Source: Saprolegnia diclina VS20
Lineage: Eukaryota > Oomycota > Saprolegniomycetes > Saprolegniales > Saprolegniaceae
Reading direction: 5' to 3'
NCBI RefSeq assembly: GCF_000281045.1
Contig: NW_008246093.1
Span: forward strand, 184,355-212,703
DNA length: 28,349 bases
A program made the translations under genes and the position numbers. The notes under the pieces are model-generated. The model was not told the origin of the DNA and made no database searches. It was given only the letters and a program-made list of their open reading frames with translations. The first letter of the stretch is position 1, and each line of letters opens with the position of its first letter. Shown here in pieces: positions 20,356 to 28,349 of this stretch.

Positions 20356-21180
20356 TCACACGGGACGGTGCGTCGTGAGAAAGCTCGCGATGGACTCGAT
20401 CATGCGTGTTGCAGTAGCTGCGGCGGTGTCCTTGCCCTTTGTCTTGGGCAGATCGTGGCCAGCGTTCTCCAAGACCACGACGTCGATGGCTGGATGTGCG
20501 AGGGCCTCAAGCGTTGCCTGGAGAAGCGCAGCACCCGCAGTGTCGAGATAAGGCCGATGCAAGAAGTCGTCGGCGTCGCCACTGAGAACCAATGCCGGTG
20601 TTGTCGCCGGTAAAAGGCGTAGCTGGACCACACGCTCATCCTACAAGGGCATGAGCATCGTGTCCATGCGGCTGGACTGTAGCACGTTGTTCTTGGGACC
20701 GTAGAGCGGGAAGCCCGAGAGAATGACACCGCAAACGTCTCGTAGCGCGCCAGCACCAAGCATCTCGCAGAGCACACGGTTGCCAAAGCTATGGGCAAAG
20801 ACGTAGAACGTGTCGACGCCGTAGGTCGCGAGGTCGGCTGTCGAGGGGCAGCAGCTGCGAACGAGCTCAAAGTTGGCTGGCGCGGCTGCCTTTCGAGTGT
20901 TCCAGCGCCGACGCTCGTCGATTGCGTTGTGTATAACGACGTCGCTTAGCTGCGAAAGCACCAGGTCGTGCATGGCCTTGCTGAACGAGCCCGAGGCGCC
21001 GGGCAGCACGACAAGAACGGCCTTGGCCTTCGTATGCACTGCAGGCGCGACCTTGGTGCGCGCCGCCTTGGCCTTCTTGGGCGCTGGTGACTCCTGGGCA
21101 GGCTCTGGGGCGGACACGGGTCGCTTCTGCCTCGCTGACCGTCTCATGCAAGCAAATCGAAATGGGCGGAATCGGCACAT
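20356..21180 (-). CDS. Alpha/beta hydrolase, TEX30/KANL3-like
   Basis: Exons 21180-20686 and 20640-20356 give 259 residues. After a basic, Ala/Pro/Lys-rich N terminus (about 1-52) the fold begins with AVLVVLPGASG. The nucleophile elbow is AHSFGNR (Ser131), followed by SGFPLYGPKN. The acid is probably Asp187 or Asp189 in LSGDADDF and the base is His227 in ENAGHDLP. Order, spacing and the FPLY motif fit the TEX30/KANL3 hydrolase family; the substrate is unknown. A TAG seems to interrupt the frame at 20641, but it is the acceptor of a 45-bp intron (20685-20641) whose removal joins G-P-K-N-N to D-E-R-V-V-Q and restores the expected spacing. ATG 21147 is an alternative start. It is head-to-head with the membrane-protein gene at 21303. 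Confidence 0.85.
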
Positions 21181-21302
21181 GCCATTTTTAAATCACGACG
21201 CGCGTTGCGCGTGAGCTTTTCCCTCTGGCGAAGGAAGCACCACATCACGCTGGTATGCTTGGCATATGACACAAGCCAGCCTCGCTTTCAGGACGCGCCC
21301 GC
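21181..21302. promoter_or_regulatory. Bidirectional promoter region, 122 bp
   Basis: The ATGs of the hydrolase (minus) and of the membrane protein (plus) are only 122 bp apart, so both promoters must overlap here or lie partly in the genes. An inverted repeat ACGCGC-GTT-GCGCGT occupies 21198-21212. Confidence 0.6.
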
Positions 21303-23609
21303 ATGCGCTCGTACCTGGTGCTATACTGTTGGATGGCTTTGGATCGCGTTTATTTTCGGCAGCTGCCGATCCACGAATCGCATGGTGATTGGTGGTATTT
21401 TACCCAATCCGCGCGACGGTCGTTGTTGGGCAGCATGGTCGCCGGCTTGAGGCGGCTCGCCCAGCAGCTCTGGCTCGCCCTCCTCACGCTCTGCGCGCTG
21501 CTGAGCCTGCCGTGCAGCATGCTGCGCTGGCTGCGCCACGACCACTCTCACCGGCTGCGGCGCCAAGATTGGTACTTTATCGCGTGGCGCTTTACGTTTC
21601 CAGTGCTCACGCTGTTGCTCGTGGTGACGCTGAGCTGCGTCGGGCACCTCGCGGGCGTGCTCGGGTACGCGGCCGTCGCCGGGTCTGTCTGGTTTTACTG
21701 CAATCTGCTCGTGATTGCGATGCCCTTTGCGCTCGTGTACCGCTACCCGCTGTTTAGCCATCGGCTAAAGGCCCTGTTCTGGAATGGCCTCGCTGTCTTT
21801 AGCGTCTTCAACAGCCTCATCGAGTGCTTTGTTCTCACCGAGGGCAAGCGCCATAGCGCGACGCACAGCATCTCGATCGGCCAAAGCAAGCTGAGCTGGC
21901 TCATGGGCAACACCATGTTTGGCATCGTCGGGTTGGTCGGCGTGCCATTTTGTTTTGCGATCCAGCCGCGTACGATCCGCATCGAGGTCGAGTCGGACGA
22001 TGCACGCTCCGAGGCACAGCCATCGCTCTCGACATCGTCGCTGTCGACCAGCGTTCTCTCGTCTTCCTACTACCCCCACGACCTCCCGCTGCTTCTCGAG
22101 GCCACTGACGACGACGACGACGCAACGATGGCGCCGACGCCGACCACGCCCATCTCCAACCGGTACGAACACGATCGCGCTTCATGGACGAGAGCATACA
22201 CGGTGCTTCTAGGCTTCTGTACGCCGCTGGCGCCAGCGTCCTCGCCTGCTTTCTCGCGATGATTTGCTCGAACTTTCCGAGCCAAGCGCGAACGCCGGCG
22301 TCGTCGCTCGATATGTACTGGTGGCCCCTCTACGCGCTCTCGCCGTGTCTCATCGGCTACTTCCTGTACCACACCTTCCTCGTACGACGACGCGTCATCT
22401 TCTCTTTTGGTGCAAAATGGATATGTAGATGCCCTCGCCGTTGGCGCGGGCCAGCGACGCCATCAACGTCTCGGACACGCAGTACGACTTCAACTACCTC
22501 GTCATCTTTACGACGGTCCTCGTGCACGTCCCCGTCTTTGTCGGCCACCTCTGCTTGGAGCTCTTTGCGGTCGTCGCAGCGACACACAAGGACGACGGCG
22601 GCACGACCAGTACCCTCAAGTTTCTCGTGTCGTGTCTTTTCTTGGTCGTCATGCAAGGCTACCTCTACGTGCTGACGCGCGTCGTGCAGACGCTCTCCGA
22701 GCCGTACGCGTACCCGTCGTTATTGTACAGCGCGCAGCTGTACTACTATCTCTTTTGGTATCTCATGGTCGGGTCCGACACGCCGATCGATATGCTCTAC
22801 GTGGCGATGCTCGTCGTCAACAACTTGCACGTGGTGTTTGCCAACACGGGCGTGTATACCGACGTGACGCAGCTCAGCGTCCACTGCCTCCACCCCAAGC
22901 TCCAGTGTCTCTCGGTATACATTGTCGTCGCATCTCGAGACAAGGTGTCGATGCAGCAGTTATATCGTAGATGTGTCTGGGGTCGTCGGTCGCCGTTTGT
23001 TTTCGCGCGGCCAAGTCGAGCGTCAAGACGGACGAGGACGGGATGACGGTGCCGCATTTACCCCCGTCCCCCGCCGTAGGCGATCCTTGCATCGATGAGT
23101 GTTCTCATTGCGAGACTCTGTAGGCGGCGCGGCAACGGCGTACGTGCTTTCCAGAACCGCCCAAAGCCAAAGACGAGGACAGCGTCACGGGCCCGCAGCT
23201 CCATCAACTGTACTTTCTCATGAAGCTCGCCGAGCAAGATATGATGGCCGACACGAGTGCGCTTGTCCTTGTGCCCTCGATCCTCTCGTGGCTCTCGGTG
23301 GTCGAGACCCCCGAAGAGGCCGCGACGCATGGCCCACCGCCGCTCCTCAACATGTGGCTGCGCTGCCTCGTCATGTTTTTCGGGCGCCTCGGCGGCTCGT
23401 TCTTGGCGCGCGAGATCTTTGCGTACAAGATGCAGAAGATGCCGTCGTCGCAGCAAACCGGGCGCGACCGCATTCGCATCCAGCGCATCATGCTCGCCGA
23501 CTTTTACCGGCAGTTTTGGTATCTTGCGGCCGTCACGACCGTGTGCGCGTTTGCGTGCTTTGACAAGGCCGGGTGGCCCGCACGGTATACCTTTTATACG
23601 ACCACATAA
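21303..23609 (+). CDS. Multi-pass membrane protein of unknown function
   Basis: Exons 21303-22162, 22213-22381, 22429-22914, 22971-23075 and 23124-23609 join in phase to 701 residues. I see at least nine hydrophobic segments: about 54-76, 92-113, 118-147, 158-178, 198-222, 288-306, 318-343, then two to four more in exon 3 (for example YLVIFTTVLVHVPVFVG and LKFLVSCLFLVVMQGYLYVL). A cytosolic-looking loop at 225-285 is Ser-rich and ends in a five-residue Asp run. Exon 5 has a polar start and further hydrophobic stretches. No transporter signature was recognised. Intron removal at each site restores an uninterrupted hydrophobic pattern, which supports the model. The intron at 23076-23123 would be read in frame up to the TAG of its own acceptor. 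ATG 21333 is an alternative start. Confidence 0.82.
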
Positions 23610-24125
23610 GACCAAGCACAGTGTACACGCTTGTCGGGTTATGAGGACGGACTGGAAAACGGCAATCTCGAAGCGAGGGGTAGGGTTTCGACGCATCGTT
23701 CGCCATCGACTCTGGCGAGCTAGCTGCCTCAAAGTAAAGACGAACGAACGGGTTCTGCGGTATGTATTTGCTAGTAAACTGTCGCTTATGTCGCGACGAC
23801 CGCTCGCACTATCCATGTGCAATACACTGTACGAGGAGCAATCCCGAAAAGGAAGTGTTTCATGCCCTTGACTCTCCTCGACGGCCGCGCCGCAGATGGC
23901 GGCGTGGGCATGCGACTGACGCGGTTGTCGTCGTGGGGGAGTGCTGGCGGCTACAAGTAAGGACCATAACGTCCTTCCTCGCATGCAACGCAAATGAGCA
24001 AGCATTGGGCACCGCGTGGAAGCAGCGCCGCAATGAAGAGCTTGCTCGTTAACGCTGGTAGAGGTTGTAGGTTGGTGGTGACACGGATATTCAGCCATTT
24101 GTAGTACAAATTATGACTAATGTAG
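23610..24125. other. Convergent 3' region
   Basis: Separates the stop of the membrane protein (plus) from the stop of the third FYVE gene (minus). A long minus-strand open frame crossing it (to 24098) is mostly antisense to the membrane-protein exons. No gene is supported. Confidence 0.5.
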
Positions 24126-25587
24126 TTAACGATTATGCACGCGCAGTGTGATCATGGGGTCCACGAGGCCATCCATGTCGTACAGGAACGACGCGTCGGT
24201 GCTGTAGTCGACGTCTTCGGAATAGTTGCGCGGACGCAGCATGGACGGCCGCACCGGCAAATCCAAGCTGCTCTTGCGCGGTGGCTTCGGTCGCCGCGGT
24301 GCCGACTCGTACACTTGCAGATACGCCATGTCGACGCCGCCGCTGCCAGTAACCGGTGGCGGCTCGGTCGACCACGCATCGTTCTCACCGTCGAGCGAGT
24401 TGTCCGACATGCTCTCCGTGTCGCGCAGCCCGGGCATCGATGCGGGCGGCAGCGACGAGCGCACGGTCTTGGAGCAGACGTGACACACGCGCATGGGCGC
24501 GCTCGCGTCGGTTGGCATGGTCCACTTGCGGCTGCAGCTACTACATACCACCTACTGACGAGTCATACGAGAACGCAAAACTCGCGTGAGCTACCTTGCC
24601 GCAGGGCTGGCACGTCTTTGGACGGCGAAACCGGAATGAACTGCTGCAAAGCATGCAGTGCTTGGGCCGTGTCGTGACCGGCAACGACGTCATCGACAAG
24701 GACTCGAGCAGGACCGTGTGGCGGAGGCGCTGCTGGTGCACGTAGTCGTCGACCATGGTGATCTTGCGCGCCCGCCGACGCACAGCCAAATGCATGGCGA
24801 AGTGGGGAATGGAACCCTTGAAGTCGGACGCAATGTGGTAGACAACGTCGAGGACGCCGGGCGTCGCAGTCTCCAGGAAAACGCAGCCGGTGTGCTCGAG
24901 GGACCCGCGGACGAGGTCGAACTGCCTGAGTGGCGCGCAACACGCCGGTAGCTCAATCGACGACTGGCAGTACGCCCAGCCCCGCCGCCCAGATGCCATG
25001 GTAAACGTGTTTTGGCCCTACTTTCTTGTAGGAAAAAAGAGGAAATTGCACGGGAGTATACCTCAAGGTAGAGGTAGTCGCGGTTGCTGATGACCGAGAG
25101 CGGCGACTGCACGGCCGCCCACTTGACGTAGGTTTGGCGGTGCGGCGCGTCTGGTGACCGATCGCGGAGCGAGTAGAGAGGAATGATGTCGAGAATGTCG
25201 CTTGCGTAGCAGCGCATGTACTCGAAGCACTTGGCGCGCGTCTCAAAGGCGTGCAGCGCAGCGACTTCGTCGATGGTGGCCGAGATGCGCGCCACCGCTC
25301 GGTACGGGACGTAGCCTACACGATCGTCGTATCCTATAATACGACTAGGATTCGGATCTCGTACTGGCATTGGCTGGCAAGGCGGACGAGTGCATCTGGA
25401 AGAGGTTGACGCCACTGGTCCGGCCGATGGGCGTCCATGTCTGCAGCTTCATCGGCGAGGTCGCCGACGCAATGAGGTTGGTCAAGTTGACGTCGGCTCT
25501 CGCGCGGTACGCGTCGGCGTCGGCTTCCGAGAGCGGCGGCGCATGAAAGAAGTCGTCCGGCAGCGGGAACCGCTTCTTGGTCGGCAT
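24126..25587 (-). CDS. START-like/FYVE zinc-finger protein, four exons
   Basis: Exons 25587-25365, 25315-25062, 25017-24595 and 24551-24126 give 441 residues. Residues about 10-270 form the START-like region (ISATIDEVAALH, VKWA.VQSPL, RRGWAYCQSS, FLETATPGVLDVVYHI). The FYVE-type finger has C280/C283, C295/C298, C303/C306 and C323/C326 and again lacks RHHCR (RRPKTCQPC instead). The third intron falls inside the zinc finger, between C298 and C303. The tail is polar, with a DMAYLQVY motif and basic/proline-rich RRPKPPRKSS. It is most similar to the next gene (26004-27578): same exon number, the same intron phases and positions, and the same tail motif, which points to a tandem duplication. ATG 25587 starts just before the conserved part; the frame is open 25 codons further upstream. 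Confidence 0.87.
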
Positions 25588-26003
25588 GCCAATTGGTGTC
25601 TGACAGAGGACGCAATGTGCCAGAGGCGCCACCAGCCGGGTTCGGGACGCGAATTCGAACACGGCAGATGCGTTTCATTGGCTGCTTCTCTGCACAAATC
25701 GTTTGTTGTTGTCATCAATCGTCAACTTCAAATTTAGCCTTTCGTGGCCTCTGTTTTGTTGGTTGTGAAGTTGTCAAAGGGCAAAAAGGACAATATGATA
25801 GTATCCAGTGTATTCGCTTTGGTAGAGTGCGGTGGCACCAGTATACCGCCGTGCAGCGACAGCACATTTCGCATTTTGTGTCTGAACGAAACGGCAAATC
25901 TTGCAGCCGCGAGATTACAGCTGGAAAGTGCAGTATGAGATTGCAGTCGGCGTTGATGTTTGGTTTATGCTACAGGATACGACTACGCTGTCGTCCAAGT
26001 GTA
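25588..26003. other. Spacer between the tandem FYVE genes
   Basis: Holds the promoter of the 24126-25587 gene and the 3' end of the 26004-27578 gene. A CCAAT word lies about 100 nt upstream of the ATG on the minus strand. No coding signal was seen. Confidence 0.5.
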
Positions 26004-27578
26004 CTATGAATGGCGCAGTGGTGTGATCACAGCCGGGGCAATAATGTCAAAGTCCCCGCTCAAGTCGGGCGTCGTTGGGTCATTGAAAATGATGTGCTTG
26101 GTCGGTGCACTCGTCGGTGCCGCGCGCATCGCGACGGACGATCGCCGGCGCTGGCTTCGGGCAATGGACGACCGGCGGCTTGGCGACATGGGTGGCCCGT
26201 ACATTTCCACATACGAGAGGTCGCAGCTTTGGCTCAGCGTCGAGACGCGGCTGCTGTCGCTGATCTGGCTGGACGACGACGGGCGGCGAAGGATATCGGA
26301 CGGGCGGCGCATCGACGGGCGCGGCATCGATGCGGTCAGATTGTCGTCGTCGTAGCGCGTTGACGGGCGGTACACGTCGGGCATCGATGCGCTCTCGACG
26401 CCGCGGAGTCGTGGCGCGCCGCCGTCCGACTTTTCCCACATTGAACCGTCGCGCACCGCAAGCGAGCACACGTGGCAGATGCGCACGTCGACTTTTGAAT
26501 GTTGTAGCACATGCAGCGACCACTTGCGACTGCACTTTGCGCACACAACCTGTCCAACCTCGATGATCTCATTTTGAAAAAGACAAGTTGTGTACCTGGC
26601 CGCAGCTCTGGCAAATTTTGGACGCGCGGAAGCGGAACGACACAAAACACGTGGCGCAGCTCTTCGGGGGTGGACCGTGGTGCATGGCGCTCTTGGCGTG
26701 GATCGGCAGCTGGCCGAGACGCATCTCGTGGATGTACTTGTCGAGGCGCGCAATGGACTTGCCGCGGCGCTTGATGGCCATTTGCCGCACGAAATGCGGC
26801 ACGTTGCCGTGGACGTCGGTGCCGAGGTGGTAAATGACGTCGAGGGTCCCCGGTCTTTCCGTTTCCAAAAACACACAACCCGAGTTGGCGAGGTGGCCAC
26901 GGACCACGTCGTACTGCGGCAGCGCGGGGCACCCGGGCAGCGAGATCGACGACTGGCAGTACGCCCAGCCGCGCCGGCCAGACTCGAGCACAAACGCGTC
27001 TTGTGTCTACAAGATATGACGTTGTTGTACATTTTCTGGAGTAGTGGGCGGGTAGTACCTCGAGGTAGGTAAAGTCGCGGTCCTTGATGAGCGCGACTGG
27101 GCTCTGGATGACCGACCATTTGATGTACATGCGAGACGTTGTCGCGTCCGAGCTCGTGGGCTCGCTGAGGACGTAGAGCGGGAGCAGACCGAGAACGTCG
27201 TGGGCGAGGTGCCGTCGGTACTGGTCGCACTGCGCCTTGGTGTCAAAGCAGTGCAGTCGCGCAACTTCATCCAGCGTCGCGTTGATTTTGGCCAGCGCGC
27301 GGTACTGCATCACATCTAAAGCAGCTCTCATATCATATTGGTCCAATTTTTTCAACGGACGTACTCTTGTCGGACGTGCTCGGGTCCGTGGCCTGGAAGA
27401 GGCTCACGCCATGCGCGTCGCCGACCGGGTCCCACACGAGCGCGTTGTGCTGCTTCTTGGTGACACTGGCGACGAAAGTGCGAAGGAGGTCGTGGCCGCG
27501 CTCTCTCAGCGTTGCTTTTGTCTCGGGCGACAGCTCGGGAGTCTGGAAGACGCCGCGGGGCAGTGTGAAGGACGACAT
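26004..27578 (-). CDS. START-like/FYVE zinc-finger protein, four exons, Ser-rich tail
   Basis: Exons 27578-27365, 27315-27059, 27006-26596 and 26549-26004 give 475 residues. The START-like region covers about 10-265 (INATLDEVARLH, IKWSVIQSPV, RRGWAYCQSS, FLETERPGTLDVIYHL). The FYVE-type finger has C274/C277, C289/C292, C297/C300 and C319/C322, with an intron between C292 and C297 exactly as in the adjacent paralogue; RHHCR is absent. The tail (325-475) is Ser/Arg-rich with several R-R-x-S sites (RRPSD, RRPSS, RRSSI, RRSSV) that look like targets of basophilic kinases, and it shares a D-x-x-Y-x-x-x-Y motif (DLSYVEMY) with the neighbour. An initiator-like TCATTATT lies 28-35 nt upstream of the ATG. 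Confidence 0.87.
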
Positions 27579-27605
27579 CACACACGGGTTGCGCGGCGAA
27601 GCTAC

Positions 27606-27613
27606 AATAATGA
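27606..27613 (-). promoter_or_regulatory. Initiator-like element of FYVE gene 4
   Basis: The minus strand reads TCATTATT 28-35 nt upstream of ATG 27578, like the TCATTATA upstream of the intronless FYVE gene. It resembles the oomycete initiator; transcription start is not proven. Confidence 0.4.
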
Positions 27614-28349
27614 GCAATGTCGGAGGAGTCGACCGCGCCGAGGAGCCTTTACGCGCCAGCTGGTACGACCACTTGCAGTTTGTATGGGCGCGCAGCCAGG
27701 TGGGCGTCGGTGACACGCAGTGTCGACACCGGGTCCTTTCTCGCATGAGAGGTCTCTGCGACCGTGCGATAGGTCAGAGCAGCACAAGCAGTGCCGAGTC
27801 GAATGGACGAGACGTGAAGCGACGCGCTGCGATACTGTGCAGGGCGAGAGACGCGGTATCTACACTCGGATACGTAGGACTGCTGCTGGTTCTCGTGGAG
27901 GAGTGTCGGAACTCGGGCGCACGATCCCTGCACAATCATCTTGCTCGTTCTCTTGTGTACGGCAGTGCGTTGTCACGTGTGCTGGTGTGTTGTAAACCGA
28001 ACTGCTTCTTGTCCTATGCGATGCCGCGGACTCGTATATATTTGCGGCGGCTACTACTGTTGTCACTGCGCATGTGGGCGAGCACGGTCGTCGTAGAATC
28101 TGGTGCGGCCACCTTCTTGTGGTCGAGAGGCGCCGACGTCCAGCCGGTATTCTAGGGTTCCGGTAGTCATCGTCGTCGATTGGACCTAAACGCATTTCGT
28201 GTCAAGTCTGCGTCAAGAAGAGAGGCAACTGAATCTTCTAGTGGTTGAGCTACAGGTTGTATTGGCCCCCAGTGCAGTCCGTCGATCCACAATACAATAA
28301 ACACATAATGTCATTGACCAGTACTAGTACTGGTATACGGGTATGTCGT
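27614..28349. other. Upstream flank, no gene
   Basis: A plus-strand open frame (27367-28155) is partly antisense to the first exon of the FYVE gene and lacks codon bias. I see no other gene. The right end is AT-rich and carries an 18-bp perfect palindrome at 28317-28334. Confidence 0.5.
28317..28334. repeat. Perfect 18-bp palindrome
   Basis: ACCAGTACTAGTACTGGT equals its own reverse complement. It contains the 8-bp word TACTAGTA that occurs five times in the window. Confidence 0.9.

Noticed and set aside
20641-20643. Premature TAG in the hydrolase, suggesting a pseudogene
   Set aside because: The TAG is the acceptor of a 45-bp GT-AG intron. Removing it restores family spacing between the FPLY motif and the acidic GDADDF motif.
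23058-24098. 346-codon minus-strand open frame
   Set aside because: Much of it is antisense to the last exons of the membrane-protein gene; the rest has no codon bias or motif.
1-28349. CRISPR array, rRNA, transposase or integrated virus
   Set aside because: No regularly spaced repeats, no rRNA-like stretches, and no transposase, reverse transcriptase or capsid-like peptide was seen.

Overview
The window looks like nuclear DNA of an oomycete, most likely of the Saprolegnia/Achlya/Aphanomyces group. The reasons are compact genes with strong GC bias at third codon positions, very short introns (33 of the 34 I place are 40-56 bp), several START-like/FYVE proteins (a family much expanded in these organisms), and a small Cys/His protein of a type I associate with oomycetes. 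The group assignment is inference; no organelle, bacterial or viral signature was seen.

I support twelve protein genes. From left to right: an intronless START-like/FYVE gene (minus, 1727-3247); a 2.3 kb stretch with no confident gene; a spliced START-like/FYVE gene (plus, 5653-6969); a syntaxin-6-like Qc-SNARE (plus, 7722-8754, seven exons); a small Cys/His protein (minus, 9154-9654); an AT-rich spacer; a conserved-looking unknown protein (minus, 11063-11473); a small SAM methyltransferase (plus, 12016-12566); a four-finger C2H2 protein (minus, 13142-13639); a 13-exon P4-type phospholipid flippase (minus, 14468-19286); an alpha/beta hydrolase (minus, 20356-21180) head-to-head with a multi-pass membrane protein (plus, 21303-23609); and two related START-like/FYVE genes in tandem (minus, 24126-25587 and 26004-27578).

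Most recognisable products act at membranes: four START-like/FYVE proteins (lipid or phosphoinositide binding), a Golgi/endosome SNARE, a lipid flippase and a polytopic membrane protein. This is a thematic link only. The genes are separate transcription units on both strands and nothing shows that they form one system.

The most unusual object is the flippase. Its reading frame continues through two more phase-compatible introns into a C-terminal region resembling a dysferlin (DysF) domain, giving a predicted P4-ATPase/DysF fusion of 1396 residues. Other notable points are the intron style (donors mostly GTAC, no GTAAG or GTGAG, acceptors mostly TAG, some introns with length divisible by three and no stop), the intronless copy beside spliced paralogues, a palindromic duplication at the start of the unknown gene near 11.5 kb, and an inverted repeat upstream of the flippase.
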